This document shows, piece after piece, positions 46,340 to 60,100 of a stretch of 64,000 nt of DNA; position 1 is the stretch's first letter; each line of letters starts with the position of its first letter. The notes under the pieces are model-generated. The model had not been told where the DNA came from and ran no database searches. It saw nothing but the letters and a program-made list of their open reading frames with translations. The DNA lies in NCBI GenBank assembly GCA_947650285.1, contig CANTFL010001406.1, positions 265,303-329,302 of the forward strand, in the 5' to 3' direction. A program made the translations under genes and the position numbers. Origin of the DNA: Hyaloperonospora brassicae. Its lineage: Eukaryota; Oomycota; Peronosporomycetes; Peronosporales; Peronosporaceae.

Positions 46340-48420
46340 TCACGAAAGTCTAGTTCGTTTATGCCAATGCTGGTCGGTACAAGAATCGAAGGGGGAACCT
46401 CACAGATGAGTCGAGAAAGCGTCTCAGCTCAACACGAAGTTTCAAGTGTCCATTTACCGTGACAATTACAAGAAAATTAGTATGCAATGATGATGTGAAT
46501 GACCATATTAAATTTTGCAGCGATTGTAATTCTGTGGCGGTTTTCCAGTGGTATTTAGCTGGTAAAAACAGAGAACACAACCACGAAGCTGCAGATGATG
46601 TATCTGCCTATCCCGCCCTACGAAAAATTAGTCTTCACAACGCCACGGCGATCAATGCCATGGCAAGAGCAAGAGCAGAATTCAAGGTCATCTTAGTATC
46701 AGTTCTTCAAAACGATTAAAACTGCAAGCTCATTCCAAGGGACATATACAACGCAAAGGTGGTGGGCTGGCAAATTACATTTGCTGGAAGAACACCTATG
46801 AAGATGCTGCCGTATGAACTTCAGTCAAATAACACTCTACATGCTTAGGACCGCGACGACTAAGGTCGAAATACAAAACTTCAGTTTGCACCAAGCGGAT
46901 GCGTCCGACTTGCACGAGAATTTCTTCATGTTAGATAATGGATTGTACATACAAGGTCAATAGATACGTATCAATTGCATCTAAATTCAAGATGATTTAT
47001 TTATTAGCATTGACCTTTTTTCCTTTTTTTAAATTAAAGATACCAATGCAACACATAGATGGAGTGACTTCAAGTGATGACAGCTTTTCGGTCTGGTTCA
47101 CAATTTTTCGTCCGAGAGAGAAGAAGACTACAACTGGGCTTACTATCATGAAAAAGCATTTTATCGCCGATAAACTACCTCATTTAGTTGTACCGGATCG
47201 AGAAATTGAAAGAATGGATGCGCTTCGTACGCTTTTTCCCTCAGCGCACAATCTGCTTCGAATCTGTCATATTATAAAGAATTTACTTGTTAACCGCCGC
47301 AAGAAATTATAAAAGTAACAAGATTGGGAAACGTTCGAGGCTGAATTTAAAAAGCTGTGTTATTCCATCGATTTTTCATCATACAAGACAAATTGGGCTA
47401 GCATCTGCAAACGCTATCCTATTTCCGTGAGCAAATTCATTGAAAGGACTTAATTATGATATAAAGATCAATTTATACTTGCATGGATCAAATCCTACCG
47501 GCAATATGGAAACGCAGCAAGTAATCGAGCCATGAGACAGCATACAGCAGTCAAATCACGGATAGACGTTTCGACGGGCGATCTTGCAGATGCTTATCAT
47601 GGGATATTGCTTGCCGTTGATTATCAGGACAAGGTCATTCGGCATCACATTGCCTATAGCCGCGCGTATGCGCCTTTCGCTATCTCAAGTGAGCTTTGGG
47701 CTGATGTTTGACGAAAAATATCACATCACGCACTAAGGAAGGCTCATGAAGAGGTAAAGAAGGCACGTATCTCGCCGTCAACTCCATGTACTAATGTCTT
47801 TACATCAAAATTTGGATCACCATGTTCGCATCGCGTTCGCGACATCTTAGTAACGCTTGGGCGATTTCATAAGAATGATTTTATTGTTTAGTGGTGGCTT
47901 GATCCCAACGAGAACACCTGTCACGAAGATACTACCGATATTACTCTGGAACAAGCCCTGTCTCAAATTCGAGATTGCTATTCTCAGCTACCACCTTAGC
48001 AACAGCGTATTCTGTTAGATCGTATTATTCTATTATCACAAGAGGAAGAATCTGTAGAGGTGAATAAACATCTACCAGTACGGCAGGGTCGCGGTCGTCC
48101 AGGTGGCGCTCGAGCGTGTCGCGGAAAAGACAACGTCTCTACTAGCCGCGATCCAATTGCATTTGAGCATGTTTTGCTGCAAACTGAAGCCGTTCAAGAG
48201 CCAGACGCTGTCTCCAATGTGAAAAAACAGGTTCGTGGTCGATTAAAGGAACAAAAAACATTGTCAAATTCTCAGCCACCAGAACAAACGCCTCCATGCC
48301 AAAAAAAGATGCACATTAAGGTCGACTACGTCGTACATTGCGCGAAAGAGAGTATAATATCGTATTGGAATCCGGTGCATCTTCTTACCCGGACGAGCTG
48401 TGATGATCGCTGAGATATCA
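46340..48420 (+). pseudogene. MULE transposase pseudogene
   Basis: N-terminal DNA-binding, FAR1/WRKY-like zinc region: YANAGRYKNRRG near 46.36 kb, CPFTVTITRKLVCN, then EHNHEAADDVSAYPAL near 46.58 kb. Catalytic domain: the first Asp in MDCTYKVNRY (46938-46967), an intron, then HIDGVTS, and the second Asp in VPDREIERMDALRTLFPSA with ICHIIKN after it (about 47.2-47.28 kb). Downstream, WIKSYRQYGNAASNRA and RIDVSTGDLADAYH (about 47.5-47.6 kb), TPCTNVFTSKFGSPCSH (SWIM-like, about 47.8 kb) and a Gly/Arg-rich tail GRGRPGGAR near 48.1 kb. The order is that of oomycete MULE transposases, which cut and paste DNA between terminal inverted repeats. Stops near 46.72, 47.31, 47.45, 47.71, 47.89 and 48.0 kb inactivate it. 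Confidence 0.8.
46968..47039 (+). other. Phase-0 intron (72 bp) in the MULE transposase
   Basis: GTATCA donor, a pyrimidine tract and TTAAAG acceptor. Removing it joins NRY directly to the family's conserved hydrophobic-H-I-x-GV block. At 24 codons with no stop it reads as a hydrophobic insertion if unspliced. Confidence 0.6.
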
Positions 48421-49059
48421 AAAGTTAGCGCAGTGAAGGGAGCGGACGTGATCACCGCCAGGTCGTCCTTTTGCACCATTGCCTGCTCGAACTATTGCAA
48501 GCAGACGAATAAAAGAGTACCACAAAAAATTAGTGATTCTTCTGCCGACAATTTGTCTTTTACCTATCTTCTACCATCTTCTTGAGACGAAAGACTTATC
48601 TATTCATCAGCAGCACCTGACTGGATACAGGAGCCTAAATCTGCGTGTGCTGAGGTGTTAGGTAGATACGAATGTGTTAGTACACGTAATGTGTTGTAAA
48701 AGCGTAATCTGATGAATTATATAAGGATATATATGGTTAGAAGGCACAAACGCACCTGATGCTGAAGCTGTCTGGCAACTGAGTTTAGCAACTGCCTGGT
48801 CTCGACGTGAATCTGAGCGATTCGGTCGCCATCTGCTAAGGTAAACACCTAATGGTCACCAGCGATCGCTCCTACGCAGGTCATCGACCGTTTGTACGTG
48901 TACGTGTGCGTGAGTGAACGTGTGTATGTGAGTTTAGGTCACAAGCTGTGCATTTTTGCTTTCGTCGCGGGAGCTAGCGCGGCCATCCCAGCTTTATTGC
49001 TTCTCGCATTCCAAGCGTTGTTACGTTTTTCTGGACATTGTCGAAATAAGGATAAACAG

Positions 49060-49296
49060 AAGTTCAATATAGGGATAATTATAGGGGTATGTCGGATAGT
49101 GCGAGCGGACGTCGTACGCCAAGCTGTAGGCTGACACAAAGGAAGCCTGAATTATAGAGGGGTGTGCTCAAAGCAAAGGATATTTATGTGGCATTTTGTA
49201 CTAATAAATGTTCATTACCTTTTTTGGGAGGTAACGGTATTTTTAGGAAAGGTCCCTAATTCAGGGAGGTGTTCGCACCAAAAGGTGGGTGTTTAC
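49060..49296. repeat. Right terminal inverted repeat of the MULE
   Basis: Inverted, diverged copy of 45750-45990. Confidence 0.75.
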
Positions 49297-50194
49297 GTAT
49301 ACATCTCCAGAAAATATTACTTAGTGCGATTACAGCTATTGCATGGTCTTCCTTTTTGGAAAAATTGTTATTGTACAAAGGCCAACTATTTGACAAATCC
49401 GAAATATAAATTACAATCATTGCGCAACGAAATATATAATTTTATTCAACCCCGTGGATATCTATTCTAAAAACAGCCGCAAGACCGAATGAATTTTATA
49501 TCACTACTCTGAAGGTATTGGTTTGTATGTGCGCCCTTATTTTTTGCTCTAAAGAAAGATAATACATCACACACTGCATGCATGGCAATAGGTCAATGTA
49601 TCGATTACATCGTGCAACCAGAGCCGCGCATTTTTAACGTATTTTCCACTTTGTTCGGCTGTTTATAGTTTGTACTGCTCTGGTTGTACACCATTGTGGA
49701 ATACCAATCTTGCTTAGGTCTATGTTTCGTAGCATGATGTTTGGCCTTCATCTCTATAAGCATATCGTTTACTTTACATCTTTATGTTCGTCAAAAATCA
49801 TAGAATGCTGATACTACGCATCATAACGTAACAATTAAGAGGCAGGATCCCATGTGGTCCGTATTTGCAAATTGTTTTGCTTGACCTTATAAGTATCGCA
49901 TGATTCACTAGTCTGGACATAATCTTAAAAAGGAAGTACCAAGTAGATAACGCCAATATTGTGCACTCTTTATCTTATCATCTAATATTAAAAAATTGTT
50001 TCACTACATCTGTTGAATTTTGTCCTATATTCGGACATTACATATAGGTCGCGCGAGAGCTAATGAATATCAGCAGTTTGTTTCTTGCGCGATTTGTCAA
50101 TCAATACTCGAATGTGTGATAGCCACCGATCACGTGATCATTATATCGTTTTAACCCTATCACTTATTTGAGAGTAAGGGCCCATTTAGATTAT
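49297..50194. other. No gene recognised
   Basis: AT-rich sequence with no motif; the frame 49162-49470 only overlaps the MULE end. Confidence 0.45.
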
Positions 50195-51155
50195 TGGGTT
50201 ATTACTATATAATGAAACGTAACTCCCCCCAGGTATTCGTTATCCACCCCCCCTACCCCAATATATTGTCGTAATTTATACACTTTCCATATTAATGCTT
50301 TCTACGGGATGCGTCTTATCTGAATGAGAAAGACCATGAATATGAGCTAAATTTATCACTTTTTCCGTAAGTGAAATAATACTCGACAAGAAACTTGTAA
50401 ATGGCGGTCTCCAACGACAAAGCAAATTTACTCATAGAAGAAACGTTTGTGCCGCAAGCGACGGAGCTTGTAGCGCTTAAAGATCCATCTTCGTTGATGC
50501 CGGTGATCACTGCTGTCATGTTGATCGGCTTGGACCAGTCACTTGACTGCATTGTGCATAACTACGACGAGGAGTAAGCGTCAAATATGTGATCGATAGG
50601 CATTTAAAATTTAAACAAAGCCAATTGTAGTTCACAGCCGATGGAGACTGCCTATTTTGATAAACCCAATGAGTAATGCTCAGTCTGGCTTTTGTCAGAC
50701 GCCACGTCGAGCCACTGCAATTATGAAATTACGCGTTACTTTGGTTAGTCTATTGTACAGATATTAAAAAAATTGATGCACCTCTTGATAGACCCCCGCG
50801 GCTGGCTTTAAGTCATTTTCGATTATAGTATTGCTGAAAGCCTTTTTCATAGTGCACATGCAGACTAATCGCTACAAGCCCAACCAATTTTAAAATCGCT
50901 CGTTTAAAATTTAGATTCTACCAAGCCAATGTTCGGTCGAATTACCACACGTCGCCGGCTTCACGACATGCATCGATTGTTATCATTTAGTTTTTTATCA
51001 TTTGTGAATGATATTGTAGACAAGTTCTAAGACCGGTAATATTCTCGATCCTACCAAGCAGAAGGCGTATTCAAGTAATTTACGGTGATATATAGGGGGT
51101 ATAAGAAAACCTGGGGGGATATTAACGTTTCGTTATAATATACTAGGAGTCGAAG
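50195..51155. mobile_element. Small inverted-repeat unit, possible MITE or gene-capture element
   Basis: Arms of about 80 bp face each other: left 50195-50280 (GAAACGTAACTCCCCCCAGG, then CCCCTA) and right 51070-51155 (reverse complement GAAACGTTAATATCCCCCCA, then CCCCCTA), roughly 70% alike. No target duplication could be fixed. The unit contains one minus-strand open frame and otherwise AT-rich DNA. Confidence 0.4.
50316..50552 (-). CDS. Hypothetical 78-codon frame inside the inverted-repeat unit
   Basis: MQSSDWSKPINMTAVITGIN...SLSATSSVACGTNVSSMSKF has balanced, protein-like composition and higher GC than its surroundings. No stops. It could be a captured exon or a non-autonomous transposon remnant; family not recognised. 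Confidence 0.3.
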   Translation of the reverse strand: MQSSDWSKPINMTAVITGINEDGSLSATSSVACGTNVSSMSKFALSLETAIYKFLVEYYFTYGKSDKFSSYSWSFSFR

Positions 51156-54100
51156 TGTAACTAACATCGAAAAATCAATTATGCTGATCTTTCCGACAGA
51201 TACACGTGACTCAACAAGAATTGGTAATTTGACATCGAGAAATTATAATTTTATCCATCCATTACATTATTGAACAAACATCAATACGTGTATTGAGTAA
51301 AATTTTTAGTCAGCAGTCACACCGGATGAGATCTTTATACAATTTGTTTCAAGATTATATTCATGCACGTACCATAAAGGTGAATAAGTATTAAGACACA
51401 TTGATGGTGCGCCTGACAAATTTGAAGTTTTTACAACATACGATCAACATAAAAAGGTGGTATGCAAAAACGCAAGAGTTGTTGCCTAAGCATTATCGAC
51501 AATTACAATTGATAGTTTCGGATATCCAATGTGCATCATTTTACGGACCCGACCGTTGATGTGCACACCAACTACTATTAGTATTTATAAAAGGCCCTGA
51601 TGGGCACAACAAAATTATCTTTGAAGCGCAAAGCTCACAAAAATTTAGATTGAGTACATTTGAGCTCGACTTAATCATAACTGCAAGACCCACACTATAT
51701 ATACCTAGAAATATGAAGTAGAAGTCTCGATAAATTGGTCGAATTTATATACTACGTGTTCGTTATTATATTTCTATAAATATCAAAGAATTGTCCCTAC
51801 CTGCGTATTGCGCGCTTCAATAACAAATTTCGCGATAAATATTAATTGCAATTTTATTTTGACGGTGGTGACTGCTATGCTTAAAATGGGCTTAATATCG
51901 GGACGAACCGTTTATTCAAGCTATATAAATCAGGTCTGACAAGTCGAAAATCATATACTGTCGAAATTAGTGGCTCAAAGTTACCGATTTTTATCATTTA
52001 TTACTTTTAACTAACGTTAAAAATACCGCTAAAATAACACTTATCATTTTATCAAAGCAGACGTTTGCGAAATAGGAGAAGCCTTTTAAACGGTGGATAA
52101 GGATGCAAAACACGAAGTTGTGATTGTTAATCGCAAATTATTTGCTCAATCTTGGAATGGAATACGCGATCAATCACGTTTAATTCTTTTACCAGAATAC
52201 TGGGCCAATATGATGTCTCGAACAAAGCACTGCTCGCAAAACATTTTAAAGTATAATATGAGCTATCTTGTGAGCCTACACTACATTTTGCTATGCAAGA
52301 ACGTTTCGCACATATCGCCGCAACAGCTCTTTTAACACCCACAGTCCTGGCCTCTATACTTGAGAGTAAATCACATCTTTACCATTTCGCCGTCCAGCTC
52401 ACACAATATGTATTATATGACACCTTTTTTTTGAAAACGAAACCTTTATGTCGCCCTTTTCACTGAGAAGTCTTCGTCTCCTGGTGAAATAAGAGCAACA
52501 TCATTTTTACTAATGATGTCAGCTTGCACTTTAATCTCTATGTTACAGTATGGCGCAGTGCCTTGCAACTGAGTAATCCAGATCCTAGTCTGACTCCCGT
52601 GTGCGCCGCAAACATGATGACTGGGAGAGTGCAGCGCATCAATCACATACCGCTTTCACAACGGACAATTATGTACATGGAAAACCTAATTACAGGTTTG
52701 GTTACATCCAAAATGGAATGCTGTCGGAACTGGGTGCGCTGTAGCAACCTTTACATATTTTAACGCGTTTTTTCTTCGATGTCATACCGTATTTCGTAGC
52801 AAACTTTTTTTTAATTTTTAATGATGAAAATCATTAAAGGGGGCATCAAGAGGCTACACTCAAGTCGTACATGTAATGAAACATGATCCCAGGTTTTAAA
52901 CAAAAAAGTGCTTTTATTGTGGTAAAGAAGCGAATGACCGCTGCTATCTTTGATTCTATCACAATAAAGTCGCCAAAAATGAAGCTAATTAGGGGAATTT
53001 CATCGCCGTTGCACTCGTTAAACAATCACGAGTTAGCGAAACAGAATAGAAATATATGTTCTTGTTTATCCTTGTCTGCAACAGCTAACTTAATGGTCAT
53101 TTAGCCTTACTCAACATATACATACTCTTCCTTAGCTAGTAATCGTTTTCACATTCACTTGACATTACTTGTTTCTTACTTAAATCTTCCTTAGTTTTTA
53201 TTTCTTCTGGTACGTTGAGCAATACATCAATATGCGCATTCTTGCTAGCCTTCACGTCGGCTTCTTTAATGGAACAATAAACTGCGGGCATAATCATGTA
53301 GATCCATACCGTAAAATCTCTTCTATTGTTTTGTTGTTATTACAGCTGGACTCGAAATAGAATTTGACACCAGGCACATAAATTGATTTAGCAAAAAATG
53401 AATTGTGCGTTTGGACGCTTAACTTCGTACTTTGCATCGCTCTTGGTCTTGTTCACATATTTTGTTTGCAATTTCTGTTTGCTTGAACACGTTCTACAAT
53501 ATACTATAAAGAATGTACCGTAATTGATACAAGCCGTGCTTGTCTTCACTCATAATTTATATGGTAAGCATATCCTCTACTTGCGCTTTTGGGTCAGGCT
53601 TGTAGCCTTGTAGTAAGTTGCCAATACTGACATGGTTAATACTGCATCGGATTAAAATATTATATCAAAACACTCGTGGAAGAAAGCGATGCATGAAAAC
53701 ATCCTTGATATTACCATTTTATAGTTCATATTCACACCAATATTTAGGCTCATTAAGTTTATGATATTAAGCTCTATCTTGATTATTATTCTTTACAAAA
53801 CATCTCTATGCTGGTATTGTTGTGTTACAAGTGCTTAAATTATTGACATGTTTCATCACCATGACTAAGTTGCACTCGCAATTATATATATAGGCTTTGA
53901 TATTTTACCGGTGCCCAGCAATCATGCCAACCTAAAATTAACGCTCCACATAAATCATCTTGTGGCAGCGGTACTTATCGTATATCGTACTGTTTTATGC
54001 TTTCGCGTAGATCAGCAGAATGCTGTGAAATCTGTCAAATATAGGAAGCACAATTGAAGTCGATATTGTAGTAATACGGATTCATATGAATATCAAAATT

Positions 54101-57100
54101 CACGAGCGCGTCACCCAAGAAATACATCGGGAGGTTACATCCAAATATTACAAAAGCGCATCATATTGAACATTATCGAATGCATTTGATATGATCTGCC
54201 ATTCTAAGCTTGGTTTAGCACCTTTCTGACCTGTCTCACCACGCCGGCTGTACGTTGTAGGTTTAATTACCGATATTTACCGCCGTCTTTACTCTGTATT
54301 GCTCGTAAACTTGACGAAGTAAGCGTTTCTAAAACTTTGCTAAGAAGTGTTAATAAGAAGTGCTGGTTTATCCTAGGTGCAGGCGAGATGATTGGAACAG
54401 GAGATATGGTGTTACTCGACCAAATTGAGCAAGTAAAGATTAGTTCTAGATAACTTGGCGTCGCCATTTCTTATAGAGTCATGCATATCACACAACCAGT
54501 GTGATAAATTATTGATCAGGCGCCAATTCCAATGCATAATTGCGAGTTTGTGTCAAAACATTTTTTGCGCGTACGGGACATTTTTTGTATCTCGGTGAAT
54601 AGTTAGTCTCATTATTATTCCGCAGTCGCGTGTCATGGTTTGATTAGTTGTTAGTATTATGTGAACAAATCGTCATAACATCATATTAATAAATTGGCAT
54701 GCACGTCTTAATATTCTTTCCGCAATATCATTTTATCGATCGTATAATAAACAGACTATCCATGTTAGTGCTGCTATCACGTCCTGATTGTTTTGGTCTA
54801 AAACGTTATTCAAATTTCTACTCAACTACGAAGTCGAAAGCAGTGACCATTTGGCGGCTCCATTTTCAACGTCGCATTCATTCGTATGGCCCGAGTCGAA
54901 AGGATTGCGTAAATCACGACATTGCGTGTCAGCAGCGGTGCATCATGGACATCAGTCAAAAGAATGTCACTTGGCATTTCGCGTGCTATCACCGAATTCC
55001 CACACTTACGATTTGTAACAAATTGGTGTTAATTACAACATTGACCTACCTTGAATGATAAAATATGCTCCTTGAGACAATGTATATAACTGGAGAACGA
55101 AAACGATATCACGAATGTTTGGGAAACCAAAGCTGCAGTTGTGTGAGCTGCTGGAGTCTTACTGGGTCTCGACATAAACCAACAATATTTTAAACATATT
55201 TTGTACCTACGACGTTGCCTGTATCGGGATTCGAACACCTTTCGCATGAAGTCGTTGGTAAATCTCACCATTTCTGTGGACCCCCGTATCGACACTATAT
55301 TTATTGGTCTTATTCCATTACTGCAAACATGCTCGGAAAGGCTTGTCTGCAAAACGCTAAAGAAAGTATGTTCAAACGGGTTGTAGTCATCTTTCCACTA
55401 ACGCATCCGATGCATTTACTTTAATCCCACTCAACCTTAAGCTTGATGTTTACATCTCCATTACATGCCTTGCTTTTTATATTCAGATAATCCTTAAGGA
55501 TATGACCCACGTCATAAGTGCCATAATTTCTACATGCTATTGCCTGAAAAACCGATCATTTCGCTGTTGGCGGTATATATGAATGAGCTACCAAGCTGCA
55601 TAGCAAAAAATGTCTAAACTTTGTACTTTCAGTACTGCAACAATTAGGCGAGACTGACAGAGAAAACTAAACGATATTTTACCACCCCTTTTGTGCAGCA
55701 CAAGCCAAGCGAATATCTAGGTGATAAATGCTCTTTGTAGTTAAATATAAATTTCATCGGCTACCGTGAAATTGCAAGCAGAGCAGTGTTAATCACGGAT
55801 TTCTTACTAAATGTTAAAGAATTATTTATGCGTTGTAGTAGTTCTTGACTCAAAACGAGCGTGTATAATTTACAACGCCATCGACAAACAATTTTTGCCT
55901 TCTCCTTCATCACCTTGTCCTCCTCTCATAATTTTTATCTATCTCGCAAACGATTGAATTTAGATCGACCTTATCACATTTTTCACATCCGTGGGTAAAA
56001 ACACTAGGCTTCTTTACAAATATATTTGAGACTGCGGCTGTATAAAAATAGCCAGCGTTTCTAGCGTCCAAATCTACAGACTGCGGGAGTTTGCGCGAGC
56101 TCTTTGCTTGCTAGTAATGTAAAACCAATTTCCGACTTACCTGGCCAATAGCACATTGTAAATCTTTCTTGATGCGTAGAATAAAAATGCTGTCAGAGCA
56201 TGCGCTTCACCCCACCAAGTGCATCGCTTGCGATCACCAAATAGAGTAATGCTTGGGCCGGCTCCTATTTACATCCTTCTACTCCCTAATAGTCTTTATA
56301 CTGAAAAGTATCACCTTGTTCAACAACTTGTAATTCAGGCGCTTCATGATATGCGCAAAAGTTACATTCAGTTCCCAGCATTTTTAAACTGCTTGTTAGT
56401 GTAAAAATTAGCGTTTTTGACCTCATTTGCGCATCAGATCAGTATGCACCTTTACGGACCGATCACAGCCACATTTCACTCAAACATGGTCATTTGGCGC
56501 ATCAATTCGTCTCCAATTCAATACCTATAATATTTGTGTACATATGTTAGTTATTTTAGGTTTGAAATGTCAATTTTTGATTCCGCTTGTCCATTTGATT
56601 GTATACTATTCATCTAGAACCTTGCCGAGAATTTTTTTATCGCCGCGATTTCATACGACTCAGTATATACAGAGCGCCGGCTCCGTGGAGGTGCTTATTG
56701 CGTTATTCATTGTACTGGACTTCCCGCAACTTGCTATACATCATGCTGCATGGTATATATCCGGAATATAGAATCATTGAAACGATTCAATGAATATCCA
56801 AGCGCATAGACATGCACCAGTGTGCCACCTAGACCTCGGCCTAGCGCTGAGTGGGCCATTCCTAAATCATCGCATCGAGATTCTATTTATTTTTCGTGCG
56901 ATAATTGCGAAAGGTCATCTGTGTCATTTAGGCTTCAAGGTCGTAAAATATGGGATTATATTGGTGTTGAAGTCGTCTTATTTAATCTGGACTGCTGGCT
57001 CCTGTTAAAATCTAGCTGGAGACTCCGTGGCCCTTTCGTGACTGAAATCGAAGCTGACTGAGGCTACACGCCTGGCAAATCATTACATACTGTCGTTACG

Positions 57101-60100
57101 CTATTAAGGAGCAAGACAAAGTAACGCTGGCGATGGTTAGTCGAAAACTTTTTGCCAGATGATGACGTGATAAACCTGCACATGCGTCATTATTTATGTT
57201 GTACATTACCGTTTCATAACGTCTGCTCGCTAACCATTCTTCGATGTCCACATAATTTCGTAGCTGACTTGTGATTTTTACATCCTATCAGCGAGAGCCG
57301 GATGATTACATAAATAAAGTAAGAGATTGTAGATAGTGAAAGCGTCAGATGCCTTCGACACGATAATATTTCACAATGAAAGTTCAAATATGAAACAAAA
57401 AGCGATTTCTATCCATTACAGACTACCTAGTTTATTATAATAAGTCCAAAAGTAATTTCTTAAAATAGGTTATTAACACTATCCTCACCTCATAAAAACA
57501 AAAATGCATTGATGTTCAGCCCTATCAATGTAACGAAGTTGTAAATGTATGAAAGTGGACATGTATTGGCGGCTATTCCTTCCAATTCGACGCCCCAGCT
57601 GCCATATTTAGTAGTTATGGTGGGTATATTTAATGGTGCACTAAGTTGGAAGTTATTTAGTTGTCGAGCACAGGTAAGAGAAAGATATATCTTTATGATT
57701 AATAAAGCCACTGACGAGGCCCCCGGCTGGGGTTTGAATCTCGTGTGGCAAGCGTTCAAAGATACGTTCGTCCATAATTTCTTTTTTTAACAGAATAACG
57801 GATATATACGTCGTGATTCAAATGACAATAGCTAACACAATATACAGAAAACAGCTTTTTGTAAAAGCGCAGGGGACCCCACCGACAAATGTAGGTTTGT
57901 CCGCCCGCGATAAATCGTATTGCCCAAACAAGCAATGATATTATTTATAATTCATGAAATTCGCAAGTCCAGTTGCAATAACTCTTGTCATTTACAACAC
58001 GATAAAAACGAAAAGGCCAATAAAAAATACGACTTCTGGGCACGATAAAGAACTACACATAAGCCTACATAGTCCTAGTTAAGCTAGCAAGCCAGTTAAA
58101 AAAATAACATGCGTAAATTTGAGACAATATTGCAGTTTAGTCTATAAATTTGTGATATCAACACATAACCGAGAAATTGCTCTATTGTATATAATTGTTC
58201 ATTTCTACTATTTGTGCGAAACGCGTCGCAGGGACATCGTATTTCAATTTATCAAAGCTATGCAATCCGAGCTGTTGTCAATTTAAGCGGTAGAGACTCT
58301 TTAAAAATGATCGGCTCGCGAACTTCAATTCAAATTTTTGGATGTTGCCCGCATCCACGGAAATGGGTCACGATAGTACCTGCTTACAATTTATGCTCCA
58401 TTGGGCATGTATTAAATACTAGACTTTTTATAATCCTAGATGTAACACCTTGAAAGCTTGAAGATTCTAAGAACTATCAGAGCTTTTGTCGCATCCAAAG
58501 TCATTCTTTGACAGCCGATGTGACGTCTAGCTGGGACGAGCAGTCATTTTCTAACCGTCTTTAGCGTCCGCGGTAGGACGTTTTGCAGAATGCTGACGGA
58601 TAATATAATTTAAATACGGCTGCGTGTATTCCTTAAAATAAAGACACTCTTATTCGCACAATTAATGCACAAGCAATTAACTATCGTTCATCAAGACAAA
58701 AATATCATCTTGCTTTTATTCATTGCCAGGAGTCTTCATATAGAGTTAACGGAAAGATGCTTGAGCGGTCACGTTATTCTTTGACCTTTATTAAACATAA
58801 AATATAAGCAGACGATGATCTGGCAAGTGCATCCTAATGAAAATACATCATGAGCGCGCAACTAATTTTTTCGTTAGCTAGCCTTTGAACATTTAGTGAT
58901 ATCGTTTACACCACGCTTATGATGTTTGCGATTACATACCGCGACAAAGCCTCGAATTGGTCGAAAAGAAGTGCGGAAAATCTCTATATATATAGGAAGG
59001 GGTCGTTTCTCATCATAAAATTTTTATAAATTTGAGGCCAATAGAGCTTTTCAAAAGCGCGATGCTTGTACGTATTGTTTTAAGGTACACTCTTCGCTTG
59101 TATTGATTTATCATAAGCCAGTAGAATTGACGCAAAGCTGGTAGGTGACTCGAGACCACAAGTACACATTACTTGCAGGGTAAAGCTGGTCGTTTAACGA
59201 GAACCTTTAAAAGAAGAAATAACAGTCGATAATGTATTTACGGCAAGCTTCCGAATATTAGCTATATTATCGTTATATAACTATTTTAACCTTTCAATTT
59301 CGACAGAATTCTTGCTGACCTCCCATTGCTCACTTCTTGCGTCAATTGATACCAACGTTAGTTCAAACATTAACCGTTATCATTCAAAAGGTAGGGCGGT
59401 ACTGAAAACTTTGGATAAAGTTACAAATCCCAACAACATAATATACTCGTGAAGGTATATTAGTGATGTATTAACAAAGATATGGTATAAATGATACAAT
59501 ATAAGGTCAATGACATGCTACAGGATCACTCCGTGACAATGTGCGTATACTAACGAAATCTTCTACAATTATATAGCTTTTTGACTATATATATTTACTG
59601 GGGGTGTAATCGGAATAGGAGCTCCGTTACCGTCGTACACATCAATACATTTTAGGAAGCGCATTCGTATTAGACAAATTAAATTCGGTTAATTTTTGTC
59701 GAATATTATTCTGAATATTGGAGCGGATATGTTCTCTAGCCAGACTAACACTGATATATAGACCAAATCATTATTGGCTGATTATTGGGTCAGGCACACC
59801 AATATTTGATCAACAAAAATAGACGCGCAGTATCCGCCATACGGATCTGCCAATGCCGAAAATTTGTAATTTTTTATAAAACATACAAATAAATAATACA
59901 ATGGCTTGAATCAATACATTAACCACCTTATTTAATTTGCACTTGTCACGACGTAGGCTCCATACGCAGAAAGTATCTATTCATCAAGGGGTACAACGAC
60001 ATAAGTAACGGAATGCCTTATATGTCGTCGAATCTGCTTGTTAACCCACAACTGAGTAGCATAAACCCTGGTATTTTGCGCCGGGATCTCAAACAATGCT

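Larger units (their letters stand above)
45750..49296 (+). mobile_element. Mutator-like DNA transposon (MULE) with long terminal inverted repeats, decayed
   Basis: About 3.55 kb bounded by inverted repeats of about 235-240 bp with a MULE transposase relic between them. Outer ends are GTACACACCCA at left and TGGGTGTTTAC at right. The transposase has several stops, so the element is inactive. I could not identify a convincing 9-bp target duplication. Confidence 0.75.

Noticed and set aside
55221..55240. GGGATTCGAACACC resembles a tRNA T-arm on the minus strand
   Set aside because: The flanking bases do not form a T stem, and no acceptor or anticodon arm can be built.
57725..57760. GGGGTTTGAATCTCG resembling a T-arm
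   Set aside because: No complete cloverleaf on either strand.
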